Below, piece by piece: positions 1 through 7,711 of a stretch of 64,000 nucleotides of DNA (the first letter of the stretch is position 1; the number at the start of each line of letters is the position of its first letter). Location: the NCBI RefSeq assembly GCF_000177235.2, contig NC_014829.1, forward strand, positions 1,426,001-1,490,000, given 5' to 3'. The notes beneath the pieces were generated by a model. That model ran no database searches and had not been told where the DNA came from. It saw nothing but the letters and a program-made list of their open reading frames with translations. Origin of the DNA: Evansella cellulosilytica DSM 2522 (GTDB lineage Bacteria; Bacillota; Bacilli; Bacillales; Salisediminibacteriaceae). Both the position numbers and the translations under genes were made by a program.

Positions 1-1
1 G

Positions 2-169
2 AGCGTAGCATGGGACGAAGAGCAATATACTGCTGATGAAATATTACATCACATCATTGCACATGAAATTCACCACGTTGGCCAACTCTCTGTTTGGGCA
101 AGAGAATTACAGAAATCGCCAGTACCTTCTCATTTTGTTGGGAGAAAGTTAAAGTCGATTTTTTCTTAG
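2..169 (+). CDS. DinB-like protein, C-terminal end only
   Basis: Only the last 55 codons are in the window, and the start lies upstream. The visible tail contains ILHHIIAHEIHHVGQLS, a histidine-rich helix of the type that supplies metal ligands in the DinB/YfiT four-helix-bundle superfamily, followed by a short basic end. Family members are damage-inducible or thiol-transferase-like metalloproteins of mostly unknown substrate. The assignment rests on this one motif, so the subfamily cannot be given. No terminator-like hairpin was seen directly after the stop. Confidence 0.55.
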   Translation, partial: SVAWDEEQYTADEILHHIIAHEIHHVGQLSVWARELQKSPVPSHFVGRKLKSIFS

Positions 170-300
170 AATGATAAAGGTTTCGATGAGAAAATTTGAC
201 AAGTGTGTGTACATACTGACTCCTTATTTACCCCCTATGAATAAAAAACTGGTAAAGATCAAACTGATTTCTTTTCAATTGACTGGAAAGGAGGCTACTG

Positions 301-375
301 ATGGATAAGTATGTTTTAAAAGAAGCTGCTATAAAATTTAATGTGGATGTGTCTTCGTTTAGATTAATTGGATAA
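301..375 (+). pseudogene. N-terminal remnant of a phosphotransferase-like gene, cut off at a REP copy
   Basis: A good ribosome binding site (GGAAAGGAGG, 288-297) precedes an ATG with 24 codons starting MDKYVLKEAAIKFNVD and ending in LIG-stop. The start resembles the N-terminus of Bacillus aminoglycoside-phosphotransferase-family proteins, where the peptide continues into the nucleotide-binding loop. Here the reading frame ends exactly where a REP-like sequence begins (about 376), and no continuation is visible downstream. I infer that the rest was deleted or replaced together with the repeat. Family identity is a guess from few residues. Confidence 0.4.
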
Positions 376-440
376 GAGGGACGGTTCTCGTTCGCCAATT
401 TTTTAATAACCAATGGCTGATATGTTTCATGGTACAAGAC
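376..440 (+). repeat. REP-like repeat, left arm with its downstream spacer
   Basis: GAGGGACGGTTCTCGTTCGCC is followed by CAATTTTTTAATAACCAA and a CTGATATGT stretch. The same string of arm plus spacer recurs at 2816-2863, so the repeat unit is longer than the 27-base arm. Confidence 0.7.
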
Positions 441-589
441 ATACTCCTATTATCTACGGGACAGTTTTCGAAATGCACGAACACTAAGCAAATCAAATGA
501 ATTAATTCTTCATGTCACTGTTTTTTCTATAGTTGTTGAGATTCACTTAACAATCTGATATATTCATTTATAAATAAATACACATTAAT

Positions 590-815
590 CAATGAAGTGA
601 CCAAGTAAATAAGAATTGTGAGACAGAAAATATAGCGTTTGCTGAGAGCTATATCACCTCTTCTTATTGAACCCTACCACAGAGATGTTAGTTAAAACTA
701 ACCGAGTAGTTTCGTTACAAACGTTTAGAGGACATAGTATTTTTTATGTCGAACTAAGGTGGTACCACGTCTATTAGCATAAAGACGTCCTTTTTGGACT
801 CTTTATGCTTTTTTT
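590..815 (+). ncRNA. T-box leader of proS (proline-responsive)
   Basis: The region has the parts of a tRNA-sensing T-box. An AGTA motif lies near 605. A stem I is closed by AATAAGAA/TTCTTATT (about 611-618 with 660-667). The 3' side GAACCCTACCACAGAG carries a plausible CCU proline specifier at 673-675. The T-box sequence AAGGTGGTACCACG lies at 756-769, and an intrinsic terminator follows at 777-815. UGGU in the T-box would pair with the tRNA end whose discriminator base is A. Uncharged tRNA-Pro should favour the antiterminator and allow proS transcription. Stem I looks shorter than usual. The specifier assignment is an inference helped by the downstream gene. Confidence 0.85.
777..815 (+). 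terminator. T-box-regulated intrinsic terminator
   Basis: GCATAAAGACGTCC pairs with GGACTCTTTATGC around a TTTT(T) loop and is followed by a run of T. Its 5' arm competes with the 3' part of the T-box antiterminator. Confidence 0.85.
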
Positions 816-910
816 AATAAGTTTGCTGTGGAAATGATACCATGCGTAGCAGGACATCACTCACTACTACTTTAAAGAGAGGTGGCATCATTTCTACACC
901 ACTTCTAAGA

Positions 911-955
911 AAAAACAAAAAACGAGTTTCACCAATCTCGTTTTTTGTTTTTCTT
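911..955 (+). terminator. Second intrinsic terminator-like hairpin before proS
   Basis: A perfect 16-bp stem ending ACGAG/CTCGT (911-926 with 937-952) is followed by a T-rich stretch. It lies downstream of the first terminator and upstream of the proS ribosome binding site. It is preceded by another helix, AGAGGTGG with CCACTTCT (about 879-907), that contains a partial T-box-like GGTGG. A second layer of transcription control is possible. Confidence 0.7.
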
Positions 956-994
956 ATCATCATTAACTCAATTATTAAGGGAGGATCCGCCTTC

Positions 995-2431
995 ATGTCT
1001 CAAAAAAGAGAAGATTTTTCAAAATGGTATATTGATACGATTCAAAAAGCAGATTTATTGGATTACACGCCAGTCCGCGGTTGTATTGCATTTAAGCCGG
1101 ATGGCTATGAATTATGGGAACATATTAAAGAGGAGATGGATAGCCGCTTTAAAGAAACTGGTCACCGCAATGCTTACTTTCCGATGCTAATACCAGAGAC
1201 TTTCTTCCAAAAGGAAAAAGATCATATTGAAGGATTCTCACCAGAGCTTCCTTGGGTAACGGAAGCTGCAGGAGAAAAGCTAGAAGAACGTTTAGCACTC
1301 CGTCCAACTTCAGAAACAATGATTGGACATTTGTATTCAAAGTGGATTAAAAGTTATCGGGACCTTCCTGTTTTAATTAATCAATGGGCAAATGTATTCC
1401 GTTGGGAAAAGAAAACTCTTCCTTTCATTCGTACGTCTGAGTTTTTATGGCAAGAAGGTCACACTGCTCATGTGGATGAAGAAGATGCACGTAAGGAAAC
1501 AATGCAAATGCTTAATATTTATAAAGAAGTCGTAGAAGGATTACTAGCCATTCCAGTCTATGATGGGGAAAAAACACCATCTGAGCGCTTTGCTGGTGCG
1601 GTGGATACTTATTCCATTGAAGCGATGATGAAAGATGGAAAAGCTGTGCAAGCAGGGACATCGCACTACCTTGGTACAAAATTTGCGGAAGCATTCGATA
1701 TAAAATATTTAACTAGAGAAAATAAACATGAAAATGTGCATACGACCTCTTGGGGAACATCGACACGTTTAATCGGTTCGGTTATTATGGTGCATGGTGA
1801 CGAACAAGGACTTGTTTTACCTCCAAGAATTGCGCCGACTCAAGTGGTGTTGATTCCAGTTGGTCCATGGAAGAAGAACCCAGCAATAATTGATAAGTTG
1901 GATGAAATATTTGTCGCTCTAAAAGTGAAAGGAATTCGAGTACGACTTGATGATTCTGACCAATCACCAGGTTATAAATTCAATGAATGGGAGTTAAAAG
2001 GTGTTCCAGTCCGTATTGAACTTGGACCACGTGATTTAGAAGGTAATCAAGTGATGATGAAGGCCCGTGATGAAAGAGAAAAATTAGTCGTATCTTTAGA
2101 CACGGTTGTGGAATCCATTGAAAAAGAATTGAATACAATGCAAACGCGTCTATTTGAAAAAGCAAAAGCTTTTCTAGCAGAAAATTCCCATACACACTTG
2201 GATACAATAGACCAATTAAATCAACATTTAGCAGATGCTGAGAAAAAGGGTCACATTCCTGGATGGGTATTAGCCGGGTGGTGTGGAGACGATGCTTGTG
2301 AAACAAACGTAAAAGATAAAACAAAATTTACAACACGTAACATACCATTCAACCCACCGCAAACAAAACATACTTGCATTAATTGTGGAAATGAAGCAAA
2401 ACACACAGTTTGGTTTGCACGAGCATATTGA
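995..2431 (+). CDS. proS: Prolyl-tRNA synthetase, archaeal/eukaryotic-like type without editing insertion
   Basis: Class II synthetase that charges tRNA-Pro with proline in the cytoplasm. The 478-residue product starting MSQKREDFSKWYIDT is the short type: class II motifs are seen at LRPTSETMIG, VFRWEKK and the WEL/PVRIELG anticodon-binding part. A C-terminal zinc-type cysteine set is present (CGDDACE and CINCGNE near the end). There is no editing insertion, unlike the roughly 565-residue bacterial type. ATG 995 is chosen because GGGAGG stands 9 bases upstream; the longer frame from 842 runs backwards through the leader terminator and is not credible. The T-box leader indicates induction on proline shortage. 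In related bacilli a second ProS of the long type usually exists elsewhere. Confidence 0.95.
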   Translation: MSQKREDFSKWYIDTIQKADLLDYTPVRGCIAFKPDGYELWEHIKEEMDSRFKETGHRNAYFPMLIPETFFQKEKDHIEGFSPELPWVTEAAGEKLEERLALRPTSETMIGHLYSKWIKSYRDLPVLINQWANVFRWEKKTLPFIRTSEFLWQEGHTAHVDEEDARKETMQMLNIYKEVVEGLLAIPVYDGEKTPSERFAGAVDTYSIEAMMKDGKAVQAGTSHYLGTKFAEAFDIKYLTRENKHENVHTTSWGTSTRLIGSVIMVHGDEQGLVLPPRIAPTQVVLIPVGPWKKNPAIIDKLDEIFVALKVKGIRVRLDDSDQSPGYKFNEWELKGVPVRIELGPRDLEGNQVMMKARDEREKLVVSLDTVVESIEKELNTMQTRLFEKAKAFLAENSHTHLDTIDQLNQHLADAEKKGHIPGWVLAGWCGDDACETNVKDKTKFTTRNIPFNPPQTKHTCINCGNEAKHTVWFARAY

Positions 2432-2464
2432 TTAACTAATGTTAAGGATAAGGGGGACCCGTTC

Positions 2465-2814
2465 GAGACTGCTGAAAAAGTAGAAATCTTGATATTTTAT
2501 TGTATTAATATTCAATATATCTAATTATAGAAAAGGTTGATGAGACCGGAGCAAGCGAGGTAAGTGTCTCTTCCTCTACGAGCATATGCTTTGAAGCGTA
2601 TCCGTCGAGACAACTCGAAGCATTAGCGACGAAGCGACGCTCGTTCCTGAGGGAGAAAAGGCAGGGGTGAGACTACGTTAGATGCAAAGCATCAAGGAGG
2701 CTCACCAGCCGCCCGCGGAAAGCGAGTTTGCACAGATCTCATCAACTTCTATATTCAAATAACCTTATATTTATTAGCCTATACTTAAAGGATAAGTACT
2801 TTTTCACTGGTTCC
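2465..2814 (+). mobile_element. MITE-like element A (350 bp) inserted in a REP copy
   Basis: The ends are imperfect inverted repeats sharing TGAAAAAGTA (GAGACTGCTGAAAAAGTA at left, GGAACCAGTGAAAAAGTA read from the right). A 10-bp direct duplication GGACCCGTTC (2455-2464 and 2815-2824) flanks it, and this duplication is part of a REP sequence. No coding capacity. The core (about 2535-2755) begins GTTGATGAGACCGGAGC and ends with the inverse ATCTCATCAAC. It includes GCCGCCCGCGGAAAGCGAG, and the same core occurs in element B at 25785-26050 in the opposite orientation. Confidence 0.75.
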
Positions 2815-2900
2815 GGACCCGTTCTCGTTTGCCAATTTTTAAAATAACCAAGTCTGTTATGTGAACCTTGCAAACGAGAACCGTCCCTTCTTGCCATTCT
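2815..2900 (+). repeat. REP-like inverted pair, interrupted by MITE-like element A
   Basis: The left arm GACCCGTTCTCGTTTGCC is at 2817-2834 and the right arm GCAAACGAGAACCGTCCC at 2871-2888. The right arm abuts the following acetyltransferase start. Confidence 0.7.
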
Positions 2901-2907
2901 TGCCATT

Positions 2908-3741
2908 ATGGAGGGGGAGATTACGATTAGTTTAGTTGTGAATCAAGAATTAGCCGAGAGGTTGGAAAATGCAGAAATTGATACTGTTAAATCAAGATTG
3001 ACAGAAATGCAGAAAATGGATGGCAATCCGATGGAAGTTGACATTCAACATTTCGGGAATGCAACAGCGTTTTCGGTGAAAAACATTCCTGGTCCGTCTT
3101 ATAATACGGTAAAAGGTTTAAAAGCTGGTGATGAAGATCAAGTAGAAAAGGTAATAGATTTTTACAAGAAAAAAGAGATCCCTGTACGCTTTGAATTAAC
3201 ACCAGCACATACCTCTACAAAACTCCTTAGCTATCTTAGTGATGCTGGCTTTTATCATCATGACTTTCATTCAACGCTTTATGCTCCAATTTTGAATTTC
3301 CGCCAAAATAATAAGGAGTTAAAAGAAAAAATAACGATTCGCAAGTTAGAAAGACACGAGTTTGATATTTTTGCAGATATTTATATTAATAGTTTTCAAA
3401 TGCCACAATTCTTGAAAAATGCCGTTGCACAAAATAATGAAGTGCTTTGTAATCATAAAAATTGGATGTTTTATCTCGCAAGCTATGATGGTGAGCCTGC
3501 AGGAATCGGTGTCTTACACATTGATCATGGAGTAGCAACTTTAGCTGCTGCGGCAACGATACCTGGTTTAAGGAATAAAGGCATTCAGAGTGACCTGATT
3601 AAGCAACGCATCCTTCAAGCGTACAAACAGCATTGTGATTTAATTGCAGGACATGCAAAGTTCGGATCGACTAGTCAAAACAACATGGAACGAGCTGGGC
3701 TGAAAATTGCATATACTAAGGCGATATGGATTGAAAGATAA
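2908..3741 (+). CDS. GNAT family N-acetyltransferase
   Basis: A 277-residue protein whose C-terminal half is a GNAT fold. ATLAAAATIPGLRNKGIQSDLI matches the acetyl-CoA-binding beta4/alpha3 region (R/Q-x-x-G-x-A position as RNKGIQ), followed by the typical NNMERAGLKIAYTKAIW end. It would transfer an acetyl group from acetyl-CoA to an unknown amine. The N-terminal half is a less conserved GNAT-like or linker region. The start is uncertain: ATG 2908 has no ribosome binding site, because a REP arm ends immediately upstream. The purine run GGAGGGGGAG (2910-2919) looks like a Shine-Dalgarno sequence for a start further in, ATT 2926 or GTG 2938. A second GNAT gene follows 31 bases later in the same direction. 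Confidence 0.75.
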   Translation: MEGEITISLVVNQELAERLENAEIDTVKSRLTEMQKMDGNPMEVDIQHFGNATAFSVKNIPGPSYNTVKGLKAGDEDQVEKVIDFYKKKEIPVRFELTPAHTSTKLLSYLSDAGFYHHDFHSTLYAPILNFRQNNKELKEKITIRKLERHEFDIFADIYINSFQMPQFLKNAVAQNNEVLCNHKNWMFYLASYDGEPAGIGVLHIDHGVATLAAAATIPGLRNKGIQSDLIKQRILQAYKQHCDLIAGHAKFGSTSQNNMERAGLKIAYTKAIWIER

Positions 3742-3772
3742 ATACTTTTCTCTAACTAGGAAATGAGGGGTA

Positions 3773-4303
3773 ATGATGAACTTTTTCATTGAAAATCTAG
3801 ATGATAAAATGGCTAAACAGATTTTAAGTTGGAAATATGAAAAGCCTTATGATTTTTATAATAATGAAGTTAGTGAAGAAGCATTAAATGAGCTGCTCGA
3901 TGGTTCTTATAAGGCGATAACAACTGATAATGGTGATTTGGTTGGGCCCACTGAAAAAGTGAAAGAACGCCACTTTTTCAGTGCCCTTGATTTGATTGGC
4001 TTTTTTTGTATTGGTCAAACAGCGCAAATACCAATAGGACATCAATATGGTGTGTATCGCGAAGATTGTGTAGATATAGGTCTTGGTATGCACCCCGACT
4101 ATGTCGGAAAGGGATATGGATTTGATTTTTGTACCTATATCATCAAAAATATAAATGAGAATTTTGAGGGAATGGCATTAAGGTTGTCCGTTGCAACGTT
4201 TAATAAAAGAGCTATTCATTTATATGAAAAACTAGGTTTTGTAAAGAAGGACAAGTTCAATACTCCTCGAGCGGAATTTATGACAATGATGATGGATAGA
4301 TGA
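3773..4303 (+). CDS. GNAT family N-acetyltransferase carrying an 18-residue repeat-derived insert
   Basis: A 176-residue acetyltransferase. HPDYVGKGYGFDF is the acetyl-CoA-binding motif, and LSVATFNKRAIHLYEKLGFVK is the standard GNAT C-terminal block. GAGGGG precedes two adjacent ATG codons (3773, 3776). Between DLVG and FFCIGQ, where family members read straight through, codons for PTEKVKERHFFSALDLIG have been added. The DNA for them is a hairpin with CACTGAAAAAGTG arms flanked by an 11-base near-perfect duplication. The insert is a multiple of three, so the frame is intact. Whether the protein still folds is unknown. The target substrate is not predictable. Confidence 0.8.
   Translation: MMNFFIENLDDKMAKQILSWKYEKPYDFYNNEVSEEALNELLDGSYKAITTDNGDLVGPTEKVKERHFFSALDLIGFFCIGQTAQIPIGHQYGVYREDCVDIGLGMHPDYVGKGYGFDFCTYIIKNINENFEGMALRLSVATFNKRAIHLYEKLGFVKKDKFNTPRAEFMTMMMDR
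3946..3988 (+). mobile_element. Palindromic mini-element inside a coding gene
   Basis: CCACTGAAAAAGTG at 3948-3961 and CACTTTTTCAGTG at 3971-3983 form a 12-13 bp stem. Flanking copies GATTTGGTTGG (3935-3945) and GATTTGATTGG (3989-3999) look like a target duplication. Net gain is 54 bp. Its reverse complement closely matches the left hairpin of element C at 45460-45498. Confidence 0.75.
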
Positions 4304-4336
4304 GCTGCTTATTAATAGAGAATAAAATTAGTAGGG

Positions 4337-4381
4337 AGGTTGACTCAAAAGGTAAAAAAAATCGATCTATTGAGACAACCT
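4337..4381 (+). repeat. Hairpin with AGGTTGACTCAA arms
   Basis: AGGTTGACTCAA pairs with TTGAGACAACCT, with one mismatch. The same stem sequence recurs at 13367, 22427 (variant) and 62958. There is no T tract here, so terminator activity is doubtful. Confidence 0.55.
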
Positions 4382-4551
4382 GATAACATTGCGTGGCATA
4401 GTTAATGCCAGGACTTTCGAAAGCTTTTTAAACCCAATTTTAAACAAGTAATAAATTTTGAAAAATCAGTTGGTGACGAATATCACTGTAGTATATCTCC
4501 TTTTTCTATATAATTGTTTGAATTAATAGAATATTATTCGGGGGGATACTC

Positions 4552-4914
4552 GTGAGAAAAAAAGATTTGCCTATTGTTTATTCGTGTTCAGGTTGTTCTT
4601 CCGCAGCGCAAACTGCCAATTCGGTAGCAATAAAAATGGATAGGGAAAGTATTGCAGAGATGTCATGCATTGCAGGGGTTGGTGGTGATGTGAAGCCGTT
4701 AGTTGATACTGCTAAATCAGGCCGTGACATCATTGCAATTGATGGTTGTCCTTTAGCGTGCTGCAAAAATGTGCTTGCTAGACATGACGTAAAGCCAAAG
4801 CATCATTTTGATTTATCGCATTTTAAAATACCGAAAAGAAAGGGACAGGATCCAGATCCAACCAATGTTTACCATGCATATGACCAAGTTTTAGCTAACA
4901 TTTTACAACGATGA
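4552..4914 (+). CDS. DGC-domain putative zinc-binding protein
   Basis: A 120-residue protein. The N-terminal YSCSGCSSAAQTAN, the MSCIAGVGGD segment and IDGCPLACCKNVL are the cysteine clusters of the DGC family (named for the Asp-Gly-Cys triplet), thought to bind zinc. Biochemical role is unknown in the family. The GTG start is preceded by GGGGGG. It is a single-gene unit followed by a hairpin with a T run. Upstream lies about 250 bp without another gene. Confidence 0.85.
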   Translation: MRKKDLPIVYSCSGCSSAAQTANSVAIKMDRESIAEMSCIAGVGGDVKPLVDTAKSGRDIIAIDGCPLACCKNVLARHDVKPKHHFDLSHFKIPKRKGQDPDPTNVYHAYDQVLANILQR

Positions 4915-4943
4915 CGATTAAGTATCATCAAACATATTTTATA

Positions 4944-4977
4944 AAAATTGGTGGTGAAGCTATACCATCAATTTTTT
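4944..4977 (+). terminator. Intrinsic terminator after the DGC gene
   Basis: AAAATTGGTGGT pairs with ACCATCAATTTT (one G-U pair) around a short loop and is followed by T residues. Confidence 0.7.
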
Positions 4978-5153
4978 CGTATGTATGAAAGAGGAAGTGT
5001 GGTTGTTGTCTTTGCTATATCAAACGCGGATATATTCTTCCATATGAAAAAATATTAATCTCTTTTTTACCAATTAATAGGATGTTTTGTAAAATTATGA
5101 TAAATTAAAATATAGTTTTATACGAAAAAAGCTTTGAAAAGGGGGGATAGAAA

Positions 5154-6608
5154 GTGAGGGTGGTAACGCTTACTTTCTTGTTATGCTTTTTTGCCATCAT
5201 GTCACTTGCTTGTAGTGATAACACCGAAGGATTGTCCGATGAAGATGAGGGTCAACTGGAGAACTTAGACGTTGATGAAGAGAAAAACGATGAGAAGGAG
5301 AAACAAGAGGAAGCGGTCGACGAAAATGATTCGTTAGGTGGGGAGGAGCAACAACGTTCTGGTGACTTTGTCATTGATATGTCTGCTAAGGCACATCTTG
5401 AAGATGATGTCATTATTGTTGAGGGGAATAGTAATCTCCTCCCAGGCACGGAGATACACCTCGAAGCCAATACATTAAATGAAATTTCACATAGTATAGC
5501 TTTAAGTAGACTAAGAACGGTTGATGAGGTCAAAGAGGATGGATCATTTCACTTTGAAGTGGATCGTCCTGATGTCGATGTTTTTCGTTTGTATGTAATT
5601 GTTCCAGGGGATCGACTTAGAGACGACATACTTGAACACTATGGTGAAAATGGTGAAAGGATGGAAGGGGCGCATATTGTAAGGACCGAATCTTCCATTA
5701 GAAGAGAGGTTGTAAAAAATGTGCAAATAGAGGCGATCATCTATCTTCAGGAAGATACAACACAATATGCACTGACGTCCCCAGACTTATTTGATCCTCC
5801 TGAAGATTATGGAGATACAGAGGTATGGATTGAAGCGGACTTAACAACGGACCATCGCTATGTGTATGTGGATGGGAGATCAAATTTAGTAGAAGGAACA
5901 AGGTTACGTACGAATTACTGGCGCCATGTTCCATCATCCTTTGTAGGCATGGCAGAGCATATGCACCCTTATTTTACAACAGTGAGGAAGGATGGTCGAT
6001 TTAGTGTTGTCATTCCGTATACAACAATTACAGAGGAGAGCTTTGTCATTGTGGAGGCTGGTCCAACGATACAGTCGGAACTACCGACATTAAGCGAGGA
6101 TGTTTACGGAGAAGACTTTGAGCATATAACAGGTGATATTGTTATTGAAGCAACAGATAATGTAAGGGCTAGAATTGAGGCAAAGCTTTTTTTGGAACCT
6201 CCTGAATTGTCAGTGCCAGAAGAGGTTTTCATTACGAAAGATGACGGGGAAACGATGCTCACTTTTCCGGATGATATTTTATTCGATTTTGATCAAAGTA
6301 GCTTAAAGGAGGAAGCGAAGGAAGTCATAAAAGAGGTGTTGCCAGCATTAGATTCCTTAAAAGACGGGACTATCATTGAAATTCGTGGACATACAGACAA
6401 TGAAGGGGATCCAGACTATAATTACATTTTGTCAGAGGAGCGTGCGGAATCTGTCTACAATTTTGTGCGTAATAGTGGTGAATCACTCGATCATATAGAA
6501 TTTCGAGTAAAGGCTTTTGGAGAAACAGCTCCAATTGCTTCAAACGAAGATGAGGAAGGTCGAGAGCGCAACAGGCGTGTAGAGCTTGTCATTGATCCGA
6601 GAGACTAG
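5154..6608 (+). CDS. Lipoprotein with C-terminal OmpA-like peptidoglycan-binding domain
   Basis: A 484-residue secreted lipoprotein. The signal peptide ends in the lipobox SLAC at about Cys20, followed by a strongly acidic linker (residues 22-70). Two similar beta-rich modules follow: one around VIIVEGNSNLLPGTEI ... VKEDGSFHFEV, the other around VYVDGRSNLVEGTRL ... VRKDGRFSVVI. The last 130 residues are an OmpA/MotB-type domain (ILFDFDQSSLKEEA, IEIRGHTDNEGD, NYILSEERAESV, GRERNRRVELVI) that normally grips diaminopimelate peptidoglycan. It should tether the membrane to the wall on the outer face. GTG start after GGGGGG. It is transcribed alone. The precise role is not known. Confidence 0.85.
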   Translation: MRVVTLTFLLCFFAIMSLACSDNTEGLSDEDEGQLENLDVDEEKNDEKEKQEEAVDENDSLGGEEQQRSGDFVIDMSAKAHLEDDVIIVEGNSNLLPGTEIHLEANTLNEISHSIALSRLRTVDEVKEDGSFHFEVDRPDVDVFRLYVIVPGDRLRDDILEHYGENGERMEGAHIVRTESSIRREVVKNVQIEAIIYLQEDTTQYALTSPDLFDPPEDYGDTEVWIEADLTTDHRYVYVDGRSNLVEGTRLRTNYWRHVPSSFVGMAEHMHPYFTTVRKDGRFSVVIPYTTITEESFVIVEAGPTIQSELPTLSEDVYGEDFEHITGDIVIEATDNVRARIEAKLFLEPPELSVPEEVFITKDDGETMLTFPDDILFDFDQSSLKEEAKEVIKEVLPALDSLKDGTIIEIRGHTDNEGDPDYNYILSEERAESVYNFVRNSGESLDHIEFRVKAFGETAPIASNEDEEGRERNRRVELVIDPRD

Positions 6609-6762
6609 CGGGATGGTTAACATTAATAACTTTCGTTTTCAATAAAAATAAAGATGTAGTGATAAAGCTGTTGAATAGGGATCGTTCGATGAAGTATTGA
6701 TGTAGATGGAAGTGGCAATAATCCTTAGTAGCTTATGAGCTTTACTCAAAGGAGAGTATAAG

Positions 6763-7464
6763 ATGGATATATTAGATCTGCTATTAAGGACGTTTATAAC
6801 GTTTGCTGTATTGTTTACTTTAATGAGGATGCTTGGAAGACAAGAAGTGAGCCAGATGACTTTCTTTAATTTTGTGTCAGCTATTGCGATTGGTTCCATT
6901 GCCGCCAACCTTGTCGTTGATCAGGACACATCAATTATAAACGGTATGATTGCATTGGTTGGGTGGAGTGCTTTTTCTCTTGCAGTGGAATATATTAATA
7001 TTAAATTTAAAAAATCACGAAGGCTACTAGAGGGAGAACCGATCATTGTGATCAAAGACGGTAAAATAATGGAGAAGTCGTTACGGGCAACGAAATTAGA
7101 TATTGATAATTTGCTTTCGATGCTCAGGCAAAAAAATGTTTTTTCTGTAAAAGATGTAGACTACGCTATTTTTGAAACAAGCGGCAAAATATCGGTTATG
7201 AAAAAAGAAGAGGAACAACTCCTTACAAAGGGTGATATGAATATTCCCCAGAAAATAATGAAGGTATATCCTATTCCGACCGAAGTCATATCCGATGGGG
7301 TCGTCAATACAAAAAATCTGTCACGGTTAAACCTCAATCGAGCGTGGCTAACATCGCAACTTTATCAAGCAGGTGTGACTTCCATTTCTGACGTTTTTTA
7401 TGCGGAAGTACAGCAAGATGGCACACTATACATCGATAAAAAACAAGACGCAATGAAAAACTAA
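6763..7464 (+). CDS. DUF421 membrane protein (YetF/YdfR-like), copy 1
   Basis: 233 residues. Three N-terminal membrane segments (to about residue 85) with the family signature RMLGRQEVSQMTFFNFVSAIAIGSIAA. A soluble part follows with EGEPIIVIKDGKIMEKSL, DIDNLLSMLRQKNVFSVKDVDYAIFETSGKISV and a C-terminal second lobe. Family function is not settled; in Bacillus subtilis related proteins are linked to spore or envelope properties. ATG has AAGGAGAG 8 bases upstream. A REP arm starts right after the stop. A paralog of the same length lies at 24837-25538, and they share the TFFxFVxxIxIGSI core. Confidence 0.85.
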   Translation: MDILDLLLRTFITFAVLFTLMRMLGRQEVSQMTFFNFVSAIAIGSIAANLVVDQDTSIINGMIALVGWSAFSLAVEYINIKFKKSRRLLEGEPIIVIKDGKIMEKSLRATKLDIDNLLSMLRQKNVFSVKDVDYAIFETSGKISVMKKEEEQLLTKGDMNIPQKIMKVYPIPTEVISDGVVNTKNLSRLNLNRAWLTSQLYQAGVTSISDVFYAEVQQDGTLYIDKKQDAMKN

Positions 7465-7466
7465 AA

Positions 7467-7496
7467 CGGCTAATGGGGACGGACCTTGTTTGCCGT
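7467..7496 (+). repeat. REP-like repeat, single arm
   Basis: GGCTAATGGGGACGG then ACCTTGTTTGCC starts a few bases after the DUF421 stop codon. Confidence 0.7.
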
Positions 7497-7711
7497 CTTC
7501 TCGGTCCAACTTCCTATAGATAATGAGCGAGGGAATTGAGCGAGGGGGATCTCAATCAAAACCTAAAATTCGTATTTATAGTGCTGCTTTTTGGATGGTT
7601 CTATAATAGAATCTAGGCCTCACGCCCCCTTACTGTTTTTTGAAAGCTAATTTATAATAAAAAAAGGTGATAAACAAAAACGTCACCGCCATTTTTCTGG
7701 AAGTGATTAAT

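Noticed and set aside
842-994. Upstream extension of proS giving a 529-residue protein
   Set aside because: The added codons translate the leader terminator, and GGGAGG correctly positions ATG 995.
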